From the NCBI GenBank assembly GCA_003554105.1, contig PWFQ01000035.1, positions 1 through 35,428 of the forward strand: a stretch of 35,428 nucleotides of DNA, read 5' to 3'. Position 1 is the first letter of the stretch, and each line of letters starts with the position of its first letter. The position numbers and the translations under genes are program-made. The notes under the pieces are model-generated. The model saw only the letters and a list, made by a program, of their open reading frames with translations, was not told where the DNA came from and did no database searches. Below are positions 1 through 8,089 of the stretch, in pieces. Source of the stretch: Clostridiaceae bacterium. Lineage in GTDB: Bacteria; Bacillota; Clostridia; Peptostreptococcales; T1SED10-28.

Positions 1-120
1 AATTTTTCGTGCTTTCTCTCATTAGCATTTTCCAATGTTTCCAGCGCTCATTGTTTTTTCCGTTCACAACCAATCGCCGGCTTTTCGGCAGTCAGGTTTT
101 CCCTTCTCTGACCAAAAATC

Positions 121-148
121 AGCCGACCCTTTTACCGGTCGGCTTTTT
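121..148 (+). terminator. Rho-independent terminator, probably for a gene off the left edge
   Basis: A 7-bp GC-rich stem, GCCGACC (122-128) with GGTCGGC (137-143), is extended by an A-T pair and has an 8-base loop. It is followed directly by TTTTT on the plus strand. On the minus strand the stem is followed by TGATTTTT, so it could also act as a back-up terminator for the iorAB transcript. Confidence 0.7.
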
Positions 149-211
149 AGCGACTCACTCAATATATCATCTCAGCTTTTTTGTGTCAATAGAAAAACCA
201 AAAGTGCTGCC

Positions 212-249
212 AATAAAAACAGAAGCCTTCAATCATCCAGGCTTCTGTT
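212..249 (-). terminator. Terminator of the ptb-iorA-iorB operon
   Basis: An 11-bp perfect stem (218-228 with 239-249, core CAGAAGCCT/AGGCTTCTG) with a 10-base loop is followed on the minus strand by TTTTTATTG. It lies about 50 bases past the iorB stop codon, which fits the end of that transcript. Confidence 0.85.
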
Positions 250-296
250 AAATGAACAGCATCTCTTTAAAGATCTCAAATTAATAAAACCCTCAG

Positions 297-875
297 TTAA
301 ACTGCATCCATTCCTGCTTTTAATGCATTTTGATTCAACTCAAGAAAACGCTCTTTGATGTTTTCTTTTAGTACAATATCCCACTCCATATCAGAAATAT
401 CCATTGCCTTTAACAGTGCTCCGAGCAGCACAATGTTTTGAGCTTTAATGTTCCCAAGCTCTACAGCAATATCTGCTGCTTGAACAACTGTCAGGTTTTC
501 AACTAATTCTTTTGCATCTTCCAATATTTGATTGGGATAAGGAATTTTACCTGTTAAGGATGGTACAGATGGAATAGCATAATTATTCACCACAACCTTC
601 CCATCAGTTTTCAGATAATCTAACCAACGGTATGCTTCCATTTTTTCAAAGGCTACAATGATATCTGCCTGTCCTTTTCCAATAATGGGAGAATGCACTT
701 TATCGCCAAATCGAACCTGAGTAGTAACACTTCCTCCTCTTTGAGCCATACCATGAACCTCAGACATTTTCACATCATATCCTGCATTGATTAACCCTTG
801 AGAAAGAATCTTGCTGGCCAAAATAATCCCTTGACCACCTACACCCACTAATAAAATATTCTTTGTCTCTTCCAT
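297..875 (-). CDS. iorB: Indolepyruvate:ferredoxin oxidoreductase, beta subunit
   Basis: This is the small gamma-domain subunit of the 2-oxoacid:ferredoxin oxidoreductase family. With IorA it oxidatively decarboxylates aryl pyruvates (from Trp, Tyr, Phe transamination) to aryl-acetyl-CoA and passes electrons to ferredoxin in the cytoplasm. The 192-residue product opens with a Rossmann-like GVGGQG motif (residues 11-16) and carries the HGMAQRGGSV stretch typical of the family. I start it at the ATG at 875 rather than at an in-frame ATG at 896. The 875 start follows the iorA stop by one base and is preceded by AAGGTGG at a proper distance, whereas the upstream start would lie inside iorA. It is co-transcribed with iorA and ends the operon before the hairpin at 212-249. 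Length matches the family. Confidence 0.95.
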   Translation of the reverse strand: MEETKNILLVGVGGQGIILASKILSQGLINAGYDVKMSEVHGMAQRGGSVTTQVRFGDKVHSPIIGKGQADIIVAFEKMEAYRWLDYLKTDGKVVVNNYAIPSVPSLTGKIPYPNQILEDAKELVENLTVVQAADIAVELGNIKAQNIVLLGALLKAMDISDMEWDIVLKENIKERFLELNQNALKAGMDAV

Positions 876-876
876 C

Positions 877-2646
877 TTATTCACCCACCTTTTCAATCGC
901 TTTGAATGGACAAACTTGTAAACATACTTCGCAACCTACACACATGGTCGGATCAATTTTTGCTTTTTCATCGAAAGAAATCGCAGGACATCCGACACGC
1001 CCACAGACTTTACAAGTTGTACACTTTTCTTCATTTACTTTACAGATGGTTTTCTTAAGATCAAACTCTTCTATATCTTCCTTTGAAAAGTTTTTTAATA
1101 CACAGGGCCATCGTGTAATGAGTACTGAAGGCTCATCAGAAGCTAATGCACGGTCAAGTGCTTCTTTGCTCTCTTTTAAATTGTTGGGATTTACTGTTTC
1201 TATATGTTTCACACCACATGCTTTTACAACAGAAGCAATATCAACTACTGGAGCTTCTTCTCCCATTAAAGTATATCCTGTTCCAGGATTTTCCTGGTGG
1301 CCAGTCATTCCGGTGATTCGATTGTCGAGAATCACTGTTACAACGTTCCCTCGATTATATACGATATCAAGTAATCCTGTGATCCCACTATGGAAAAAGG
1401 TGGAGTCTCCAATTACACCAACAACTTTTTTGTCAATCTTATTTTTGTTGAATGCGACTTGTGCTCCATGTCCCGCACTAACACTTGCGCCCATGCAAAT
1501 ACATGTATCCATGGCATTTAGCGGTTCTGCAGAACCCAATGTATAACATCCGATGTCTCCTGTCACCATAATATTTTTCTTTCTTGAAAGCTCGTAGAAA
1601 AATCCTCTATGGGGACAGCCTGCACACATTACCGGAGGTCTTGGAACAGCTTTTTCGGCTTTAACCGGTAAAGTTTCTGCTTTTGTTCCCTTCAAAGCCT
1701 CCTCGATAACATGGGGGCTCAGTTCACCGACATTGGGTATTTTTTCTTTTCCGATGCACTGGATACCGTTGGCTTTCATCTGTTCTTCCATAAAAGGTTC
1801 TAATTCCTCGATCACATAAAGGGTATCTACTTCCTTTGCAAAAGATTTAATCTTCTCCATTGGTAGAGGATAGCTGAATCCAATTTTAAAGTATGAAGCA
1901 TCTTCACCGAACACTTCTTTCGCATATTCATAAGCAACTCCCGATGTGATAATTCCAATTGTTTTATCATTCCACTCGATTCGGTTCAAAGAAGTCTCAT
2001 TGCTGAATTTTTCAAGTTCGATTAATTTCTTTTCAAGCAGAACATGCAATACCCGACCATTTGCCGGAGTCGCGACATATTTTTTAATGTTTTTTTCATA
2101 TGGCTTAACCTTATCTCCAACTCGATCTTCAAATGATACAGGTGTTTTACTATGACAAATTCGTGTAGTAACCCGTAACATTACTGGCACATCAAACTTT
2201 TCACTAATTTCAAAGGCTTCTTTTGTAAAATCCTTTGCTTCCTGGGAATCACTGGGTTCAAGCATCGGAAATTTAGCGTGTCGGGCAAAGTGTCGGTTGT
2301 CCTGCTCATTTTGAGAACTATGCATTCCGGGGTCATCTGCTGAAACAAAAACAAACCCGCCGTTCACACCTGTATAAGCATATGTGAAAATTGCATCGGC
2401 AGCTACATTAACACCAACATGCTTCATTGCAGCTAAACTTCTTGCTCCGGCAATTGAAGCACCAATAGCGACTTCCATAGCAACTTTTTCGTTAGGTGAC
2501 CATTCACTGTAAATATCTTCTTTGTATTGCGCCATGTTTTCAAGAATTTCCGTGCTGGGCGTTCCCGGATATGCAGCGGTAACAGTAACCCCTGCTTCGT
2601 AACATCCTCGGGCGATCGCCTCATTCCCTGTCATTAAATGTTTCAC
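877..2646 (-). CDS. iorA: Indolepyruvate:ferredoxin oxidoreductase, alpha subunit
   Basis: This is the large catalytic subunit, thiamine-diphosphate dependent. It opens with MKHLMTGNEAIARG, a family hallmark. A TPP-binding half carries GDIGCYTLG and GDSTFFHSG...DN, with MCAGCPHRG before it. The last ~55 residues carry two ferredoxin-like cysteine clusters (CTTCKVC...C and CVGCEVCLQVCP), as expected for two [4Fe-4S] clusters. An in-frame ATG at 2673 would add nine residues, but the GTG at 2646 is preferred. It is preceded by AAGAAGGAG at good spacing and gives the family's usual N-terminus, while the upstream ATG lacks a ribosome site. The 589-residue length is normal. It sits between ptb and iorB in one operon. 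Its substrate range (indole-, phenyl- or hydroxyphenyl-pyruvate) cannot be read from sequence. Confidence 0.96.
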   Translation of the reverse strand: MKHLMTGNEAIARGCYEAGVTVTAAYPGTPSTEILENMAQYKEDIYSEWSPNEKVAMEVAIGASIAGARSLAAMKHVGVNVAADAIFTYAYTGVNGGFVFVSADDPGMHSSQNEQDNRHFARHAKFPMLEPSDSQEAKDFTKEAFEISEKFDVPVMLRVTTRICHSKTPVSFEDRVGDKVKPYEKNIKKYVATPANGRVLHVLLEKKLIELEKFSNETSLNRIEWNDKTIGIITSGVAYEYAKEVFGEDASYFKIGFSYPLPMEKIKSFAKEVDTLYVIEELEPFMEEQMKANGIQCIGKEKIPNVGELSPHVIEEALKGTKAETLPVKAEKAVPRPPVMCAGCPHRGFFYELSRKKNIMVTGDIGCYTLGSAEPLNAMDTCICMGASVSAGHGAQVAFNKNKIDKKVVGVIGDSTFFHSGITGLLDIVYNRGNVVTVILDNRITGMTGHQENPGTGYTLMGEEAPVVDIASVVKACGVKHIETVNPNNLKESKEALDRALASDEPSVLITRWPCVLKNFSKEDIEEFDLKKTICKVNEEKCTTCKVCGRVGCPAISFDEKAKIDPTMCVGCEVCLQVCPFKAIEKVGE

Positions 2647-2700
2647 TGGCTTCACTCCTTCTTTTATAATCATTCAATGAAATTTCTATTTCAATGCCTC

Positions 2701-3609
2701 TTATACAGAGGCTGAAATAACACTTCCCAATGCGATGGAATAGAACTTGGTTAGTGCGGAATCAGCTCTTGATACAAGAACGATTGGAACCTTTGCTCCC
2801 ATTATGATCCCTGCCGATTCTCCCCGTGCCATATACGTCAGAGCTTTTCCAATTCCATTCCCGACTTCAATTGTTGGTACAAGAAGAATATCGGTTTCTC
2901 CGACAACCGGACTTTGATATCCCTTAATTTTAGCCGCTTCTTTCGATACCGCTAAGTCAAATGCGATAGGACCCTCAACATAGACATCATCTCCATACTT
3001 TCCTTCCAGTCCACGGTTCTTTAGTTGTTGACCATCCAGAGTCGCAATCATTTTTTCACTCGGTTTTTCTTTCGCAGCAAGGGCGGATACCATAATATTA
3101 TTATTTCCTAAAGCTTTTGCAACAGCTAATGAATTTAATAGTATATCCTCCTTTTGTTCTAAGGAAGGTGTAATGTTCATGCCTCCGTCAGTCATTAGTA
3201 AGAGCTTATGATAGGTTGGCACCTCATAAACCATTACATGACTTAAAAGTCGGTCCGTTCTGAGACCAAACTCTTTGTTTAATAGAGCTTTCATAAAAAT
3301 TGATGTGTCTATTTTCCCCTTCATGATAAAGTGACCTCGACCATCTTTAATTAACTTAGCAGATCGCTCCGCTGCTTCAGTAAAATCTTTTACATCAATG
3401 ATTTCCATTTCATCCAGGTTTAGTTTGATTTTTTTTGCAATTTCTCTAATTTCTTTTTCATCTCCAACGAGAATCGCATCAATTAAATTTGAAGCTTTCG
3501 CTTCTGCCACTGCCAATAGAACATCTTCATCCTGAGCTGCAGTTACAACCAAGGTCATTTTCTTTTGCTTTTGGGCCCGGGCTTTCAATTCATTTAACGT
3601 TTTGATCAT
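2701..3609 (-). CDS. ptb: Phosphate butyryltransferase family phosphate acyltransferase
   Basis: The enzyme exchanges CoA of an acyl-CoA for phosphate, giving an acyl phosphate that a butyrate-type kinase can use to make ATP. The 302-residue product fits the PTA/PTB family throughout, with an N-terminal VVTAAQDEDVLLAVAEA stretch, LVGDEKEIREIAKK, and the C-terminal VPTIEVGNGIGKALTYMARG and GIIMGAKVPIVLVSRAD blocks that mark Ptb rather than Pta. The ATG at 3609 follows GGGGTGAG. The usual kinase partner (buk) is not adjacent. Instead, iorA and iorB follow at 54 bases and one base, so its substrate here may be an aryl- or branched-acetyl-CoA made by IorAB (inference). The 109 bases upstream are AT-rich; I found no convincing sigma-A promoter there, though TTGACT and TAAAAT occur at a poor 22-base spacing. 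Confidence 0.9.
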   Translation of the reverse strand: MIKTLNELKARAQKQKKMTLVVTAAQDEDVLLAVAEAKASNLIDAILVGDEKEIREIAKKIKLNLDEMEIIDVKDFTEAAERSAKLIKDGRGHFIMKGKIDTSIFMKALLNKEFGLRTDRLLSHVMVYEVPTYHKLLLMTDGGMNITPSLEQKEDILLNSLAVAKALGNNNIMVSALAAKEKPSEKMIATLDGQQLKNRGLEGKYGDDVYVEGPIAFDLAVSKEAAKIKGYQSPVVGETDILLVPTIEVGNGIGKALTYMARGESAGIIMGAKVPIVLVSRADSALTKFYSIALGSVISASV

Positions 3610-3718
3610 TTTCTCACCCCGTTTTAATAAATTTGTTTAACGTTTAAAATTTTTTAATAAGTTTATAGGTTTATTTTACACGTTTTTTGCCCTTATTTCC
3701 AGTCAAAATTCGAAAAAG

Positions 3719-4849
3719 TTACAATGTCTGTTGATTTTCATAGTATTCCACTTGTTTTTCGCAAGCTAAGCTTACTTGATCCTCCGGTTCTAATGCCAGA
3801 GATGTGTCAATAAATTTCCTTGCATTTTTTAGATCTCCCTTATCCAGATAAACCATTGCAAGGTTGCATGGAATTTCATGGCTGTACGGATCCATCTTCA
3901 TGCCTTTCTCTAAATATTCAATTGATTTTTCATGTTCTCCCATACCGGCAAAAGAAAGACCAATTTCAACATAGGGATCCGCTAATTTCTTCTCTAATTC
4001 AATCACCTTCTGAAAGTAAGTAATTGCAGCGGGATAATCCTGGATTTGACGAAGAGCGAGACCAATGAAAAATAAAAGATTCCACCAATCAGGATAACGC
4101 TCCTCCAAAGGACGCAATTTCTTTAGACCTTCATTGCTTTTTCCATACAAAACGTAGTGGTACCCCTGCTCATATTGCACTAAATCTTCAATTTCCCGTA
4201 AAAGGGTGTTCGTGTGCTCTTCAAGATGCCCCTCGAGACCCAGCTCAATTCCTTTCTCCCATATCTTTTGCGCTTTGACAAATAAATTTTCATCTTTATA
4301 AAGAAACCCCAGGTGATAACAGGGCAAAGCAAATTCAGGATCCTTTTTAAGTATCATTTCAAGTTTAATTTTTGCCTCTTGCTTCATTTCTTCCCTCAAA
4401 ATTTCTTCATTCTGACTTTCTGCAATATCCAAAAGTGAGATACCGTAATTAAACAGACTTTTAACTTCATCCGGTCGATAAATTGTAATTCCGCGAAGAA
4501 GGACTAATGCTTTCACCTTCTGACCTTGATCAAAATATTGGTTGCTTAACCGAAGCAAATACTCTGAAACATCAATTCCTGAGGAATCTAAAAGAATCTT
4601 ATATTCATCATTCCTGTGAAATTCAGGATCAACACCGAAAAGAAAACCAATCCCCTTTATCATCCCTTCTGTTGTTAGTTGAATTTCACTGTTTTCTTCG
4701 CTATAGCCTGCTTTGAAGTCCTCCATCAGAAATGGAAGCTCGATAAGCTCACCTCTTTTATGACCACTGTTAATTTGATTAAAATCGACCTCCAAAAAAG
4801 TTAATTCTTTTTCATGCTCTTGAAAAAACGTATCCATTCTTTGTTGCAT
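3719..4849 (-). CDS. Tetratricopeptide repeat protein
   Basis: A 376-residue soluble protein with no signal peptide or membrane segment. From about residue 135 onward it contains degenerate TPR units: the block around PEFALPCYHLGFLYKDENLFVKAQK, then repeats near residues 255-360 with the typical W-LG-Y-A-F-P spacing (DYPAAITYFQKVIELEKKLADPYVEIG is a clear one). TPR domains are protein-binding scaffolds; no catalytic domain is visible in the N-terminal third. The ATG at 4849 has AGGTAGGG at suitable spacing. It is the last gene of a radical SAM-membrane protein-GNAT-TPR operon, 14 bases after the GNAT stop. I found no GC-rich terminator before ptb. The function is unknown. Confidence 0.8.
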   Translation of the reverse strand: MQQRMDTFFQEHEKELTFLEVDFNQINSGHKRGELIELPFLMEDFKAGYSEENSEIQLTTEGMIKGIGFLFGVDPEFHRNDEYKILLDSSGIDVSEYLLRLSNQYFDQGQKVKALVLLRGITIYRPDEVKSLFNYGISLLDIAESQNEEILREEMKQEAKIKLEMILKKDPEFALPCYHLGFLYKDENLFVKAQKIWEKGIELGLEGHLEEHTNTLLREIEDLVQYEQGYHYVLYGKSNEGLKKLRPLEERYPDWWNLLFFIGLALRQIQDYPAAITYFQKVIELEKKLADPYVEIGLSFAGMGEHEKSIEYLEKGMKMDPYSHEIPCNLAMVYLDKGDLKNARKFIDTSLALEPEDQVSLACEKQVEYYENQQTL

Positions 4850-4863
4850 ATTGATCCCTACCT

Positions 4864-5355
4864 TTATAGAATTTTATGTAGAATCACATCGTCAACAAAC
4901 CTTTGTTGTTTCTCAGAATAATGATGCATCACCACGGAGCCACCGATTGTAAAACCGCAGGACAGTAAAGTATTTAATGAAGCTTTGTTATCGCTGTAGA
5001 CATAAGTTCTTGCTATGATGACCCCTTCATTTTTCAAAACCTCTAAGGAATAAAGCGTTAGATTTTTCGCAATGCGGTGCCCACGGTAATCCCGATCAAT
5101 CGCTGCTGTAATAAAGGCACTATGATGTTTATAAGTATTCCCTCTTTTCCCGCGGAAAACCCCAATAATTTTTCCTGTCTTTTGATCTTTTGCAATGGTG
5201 ATAATAACATTCGGATCAAAGATCCATTCATTAATTTCATTCTCATCTTTCACATGGTTAAAACCCACTTGAGCCTCTTCTGTTTTTAAATCCCGGAATA
5301 AATTAAAAACATCCGTCACGTCTTTCTCTTTTGCCACTTCATAGCGAATTTCCAA
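4864..5355 (-). CDS. GNAT family N-acetyltransferase
   Basis: A 163-residue protein with a single GNAT fold. Acetyl-CoA binding motif A is seen at residues 88-98 (RDYRGHRIAKN), followed by the helix LTLYSLEVLKNEG and the C-terminal motif B region ARTYVYSDNKASLNTLLSCGF. It probably transfers an acetyl group from acetyl-CoA to an amine; the acceptor cannot be predicted. The start is a TTG at 5355, supported by GAGAGGAG nine bases upstream and by the correct beta-strand opening (MEIRYEVAKEKDV). It follows the membrane protein gene by 20 bases and precedes the TPR gene by 13 bases, so the genes are probably co-transcribed. Confidence 0.85.
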   Translation of the reverse strand: MEIRYEVAKEKDVTDVFNLFRDLKTEEAQVGFNHVKDENEINEWIFDPNVIITIAKDQKTGKIIGVFRGKRGNTYKHHSAFITAAIDRDYRGHRIAKNLTLYSLEVLKNEGVIIARTYVYSDNKASLNTLLSCGFTIGGSVVMHHYSEKQQRFVDDVILHKIL

Positions 5356-5375
5356 AGTTGTCAGCTCCTCTCGAT

Positions 5376-6125
5376 TTAAACTTCCCGCATAAATAGCCGC
5401 TTTCTTCGACTACTTGTGTTTAGAAGCTTATAAAGGTATCCTCTATAGATCATCATGAACGAAAACCAAAGCTGTCCTATTAAATAGACAACCAGTCCGA
5501 AAGGTCGGTTAAAGATAATTCCGATAGAAATGTCTGTGGTGAAGATCCCGGTGATCACATCTCCGGTGATCAGAATCAATCCTCCGATTAAAATAGTATT
5601 TGGTAGATACCATTCAACCCAATGCTCTCTGATGAACTCCACGGAATACTTAATGCTTTCCCATGGATGGTAGGATTTCTGATAGATCGTTTCAGGCAAG
5701 GCATTAAATAATATAACAAGCATAAAATTTAAAATAAGATTATAAGCCACAGGCCCGAAGGCTCCTGCAAGTATGGGCCGCACAAAGAGATCCAGCCCCA
5801 ATGAAACAACAATACCTATAAACAGAACAGTCCATATTTTCCTAAGATATATCAAAAAACCTTCCTTAAAATCTTTTAGCGTTAAACGATCGTACTCAAT
5901 AATGCAGTTTAGTAAATAAAGGTAATTTGAAATTAAAGCACTGCTTAATATAAGCATGATGATTCCGCTTAGTATCCAAAAAAATGGTAAAATAAATGAA
6001 ATCAAAATCAAAATCGACGAATAAATAAACCCTGTAAACATGATTGGAAAATGTTTTATAAGGCTTTTTATACTTCTTTTACCTGTGTCCTTTGTGATAA
6101 ACCATAAATCTGTTATCAAACTCAT
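5376..6125 (-). CDS. Integral membrane protein of unknown function
   Basis: A 249-residue protein with about six hydrophobic segments (roughly residues 25-50, 52-72, 95-115, 122-145, 175-195 and 205-228) and basic ends. It has no signal peptide and no catalytic motif that I recognise. The layout loosely recalls DUF624/DUF975-type Firmicute membrane proteins, but the match is too weak to assign. Its ATG overlaps the radical SAM stop as TAATG and is preceded by GGAGG, so the two are translationally coupled. A shared role with the radical SAM protein is possible but only inferred from this coupling. Confidence 0.75.
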   Translation of the reverse strand: MSLITDLWFITKDTGKRSIKSLIKHFPIMFTGFIYSSILILISFILPFFWILSGIIMLILSSALISNYLYLLNCIIEYDRLTLKDFKEGFLIYLRKIWTVLFIGIVVSLGLDLFVRPILAGAFGPVAYNLILNFMLVILFNALPETIYQKSYHPWESIKYSVEFIREHWVEWYLPNTILIGGLILITGDVITGIFTTDISIGIIFNRPFGLVVYLIGQLWFSFMMIYRGYLYKLLNTSSRRKRLFMREV

Positions 6126-7891
6126 TAATCTGCCTCCTTCAATTGTTTGATCTCAAATGCATTTTTATAACCAACATCAATTAACGCAACGCATATCGAC
6201 GAATTAACCTTAAACGGTTTTGCGGTGGATTCCAGATCGGCCAACGGAAACTCCAGAATCAGGAATTCGACATTTTTCATGATCTTCTTTGTCGATTCAT
6301 CTTTATAATGGGGCACATAAAGGATTCGATTTTGGATTTCTTTTAAAAATTCGTGGGCTTCCTCTTTAGAAAAGAACATTCGCTTTTCATCTGTTGTGAA
6401 CGTTTCTAACTCTGGTAGAATTTTCCGCTGTTTATTTTCAATCACATAGTCTAATCGTAGCCGATTGACGAAAAAATTTCGATCCTTGAATTTTTTTTCC
6501 TCAAAATATTCCAATAAAATACGATAAAGCTGATCTCGACTTTGCGCGAATCTATCATATTCCCTGTTCCTCCAAAATTCAGAGAAATCCTCATAAAATC
6601 CGAATGGATTTTCAGTGTAATGTTCTGCGATTAAATAGGATAGTGATCGACGGAACCGGTGTTCATTCATGTATCTTTCCAATAAATGAGCAATTTCTTT
6701 CAAGCGCAAGAGGTCTCCATAGTTTATCCATTTGTTTTCCAACACTTCATAGGGTGCTTTATCATCAAATACATACCCAAATTCTTCCCGACGCTCTCTG
6801 AGTTCGGAACCTTTAAGTAACTTTAAGAAGCCCAGTTGCAGTTGATCCCCTCCCAAAGAGTACACTTGATTAAATGAGTGGCGAAAGGTGTAGTAATCTT
6901 CATAGGGTAAACCTGCAATAAGATCTAAGTGGAGATGTATGTTGTCCATTTTCATCACTTTATGCAAAGGTTCATATAGTCTAACAAAAGGAATATTCCT
7001 CCGGATTGTTTTAAGAGTTTCAGGATTGGTTGATTGGATTCCTGCCTCAAATTGAAACACCCCTTTGGGGACTTTCCTGAAAAATGAAAGCATCTCCTCA
7101 TCGAGAAGTTCTGCAGTGATTTCAAAGTGAAAAATGGTGATTCCATTGTGATGTTCCAAAAGATATTGCATAATCTCCAATGCATGACTTTTACAACAGT
7201 TAAATGTCCGATCCACAAACTTCACCATTTTAACTTTTTTATCCAGGAAAATTTGAAGCTCCCTCTTTACTTTTTCCAGCGATGCATATCGAACACCTTT
7301 AATCGTTGAGGATAAACAATAACTACACTGATATGGACATCCTCTTGTGCTTTCATAGTAGTAGATTTTATTTCTATTAAAAATTTCTCCAAGATAAGGA
7401 AAAGACAATTCATCAAGGGGCAGAGAATAGGAATTCCCAGGATTGCTGAAGATTTGTCCCTTTGCTCGGAAAGATATCCCCTGACAAGCATGATAATCTT
7501 CATCCCGGGCAAGTATTTCAATAAGTTGAGCAAAAGATTCTTCAGCTTCGCCTCTTATAACAATATCAATATAATCTTGGTTTTTCATGATCTCTTCCGT
7601 ATCAAAGCTTACCTCAGGTCCTCCTGAAATTATTACAGTTTCAGGCAATATTTTTTTTAACTGCCTTCCTAACCGATGAATTATCTCAATGTTCCAGATA
7701 TAGCAGGAAAAAGCAATCACATCGGGTTGCTCTAAATAGAGATCCTTTAAAATCTCCTCTTCATACTGGTTGATCGTATACTCTTTTATTTGTGCGTTTA
7801 AATCATCCAATCGAAGGGAATGGTATAAATATCGAATGGCCAGATTTGTATGAATGTATCTTGCATTAATACCGACTAATGCTATATTCAT
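6125..7891 (-). CDS. B12-binding domain radical SAM protein (DUF4080-type)
   Basis: A 588-residue protein. The N-terminal ~125 residues form a B12-binding Rossmann domain (VIAFSCYIWNIE, SGGPEVSFD, VIRGEAEESF). A radical SAM barrel follows, with the CxxxCxxC cluster at C185, C189 and C192 inside STRGCPYQCSYC. The last ~200 residues match the usual DUF4080 tail in position and character. Such proteins bind cobalamin and a [4Fe-4S] cluster and use S-adenosylmethionine, often for methyl transfer or rearrangement; the substrate of this subfamily is not known to me. It is the first gene of a four-gene operon, with an extended -10 promoter at 7947-7955. Its ATG at 7891 is preceded by AAAGGAGAATAACC. 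Confidence 0.9.
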   Translation of the reverse strand: MNIALVGINARYIHTNLAIRYLYHSLRLDDLNAQIKEYTINQYEEEILKDLYLEQPDVIAFSCYIWNIEIIHRLGRQLKKILPETVIISGGPEVSFDTEEIMKNQDYIDIVIRGEAEESFAQLIEILARDEDYHACQGISFRAKGQIFSNPGNSYSLPLDELSFPYLGEIFNRNKIYYYESTRGCPYQCSYCLSSTIKGVRYASLEKVKRELQIFLDKKVKMVKFVDRTFNCCKSHALEIMQYLLEHHNGITIFHFEITAELLDEEMLSFFRKVPKGVFQFEAGIQSTNPETLKTIRRNIPFVRLYEPLHKVMKMDNIHLHLDLIAGLPYEDYYTFRHSFNQVYSLGGDQLQLGFLKLLKGSELRERREEFGYVFDDKAPYEVLENKWINYGDLLRLKEIAHLLERYMNEHRFRRSLSYLIAEHYTENPFGFYEDFSEFWRNREYDRFAQSRDQLYRILLEYFEEKKFKDRNFFVNRLRLDYVIENKQRKILPELETFTTDEKRMFFSKEEAHEFLKEIQNRILYVPHYKDESTKKIMKNVEFLILEFPLADLESTAKPFKVNSSICVALIDVGYKNAFEIKQLKEAD

Positions 7892-7946
7892 GGTTATTCT
7901 CCTTTATCTTCTTTACGAGGATCCCTTTACAAGGTTTCCAGGTCTA

Positions 7947-7955
7947 ATTATAGCA
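7947..7955 (-). promoter_or_regulatory. Extended -10 promoter for the radical SAM operon
   Basis: On the minus strand the sequence reads TGCTATAAT, a perfect -10 with the TGn extension. The -35 region 17 bases upstream is poor, which is common for extended -10 promoters. It lies about 55 bases before the start codon and is divergent from the plus-strand promoter at 8008-8036. Confidence 0.65.
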
Positions 7956-8007
7956 TATTCTAATTCTCTATGCATAAAGGCGCTTTATTAAATCTCTGTT
8001 AATTGCC

Positions 8008-8036
8008 TTGTAAGGTAATATATTTTCTTATATAAT
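8008..8036 (+). promoter_or_regulatory. Sigma-A promoter of the phospholipase C-like gene
   Basis: TTGTAA (8008-8013) and a perfect TATAAT (8031-8036) are separated by exactly 17 bases. The predicted transcript starts about 45 bases before the ATG at 8090. Confidence 0.8.
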
Positions 8037-8089
8037 AGAATTCAAATAAAAAACATGAAAATCAGATCATTTATAGAAAGGCGGAAACA

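Larger units (their letters stand above)
1..296. other. Intergenic left edge, no supported gene
   Basis: Short open frames exist on both strands here, but none has a credible ribosome binding site, a recognisable product or a sensible relation to the two hairpins in the stretch. What can be supported is two terminator-like hairpins (separate entries at 121-148 and 212-249). The first 120 bases also hold small inverted repeats, such as GCCG/CGGC around 76-89, but nothing I recognise as a riboswitch or RNA gene. The end of a neighbouring gene could lie just outside the window. Confidence 0.5.

Noticed and set aside
9-358. Two overlapping plus-strand open frames at the left edge
   Set aside because: They run through two terminator hairpins and into the antisense of iorB, with no ribosome site.
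863-1546. A 227-codon plus-strand open frame
   Set aside because: It lies wholly antisense to iorA, has no ribosome site or recognisable domain, and its composition is what the complement of a conserved gene gives.
3661-3700. TTGACT plus TAAAAT as a promoter for ptb
   Set aside because: The spacing is 22 bases, too long for sigma-A, so I did not list it as a promoter.
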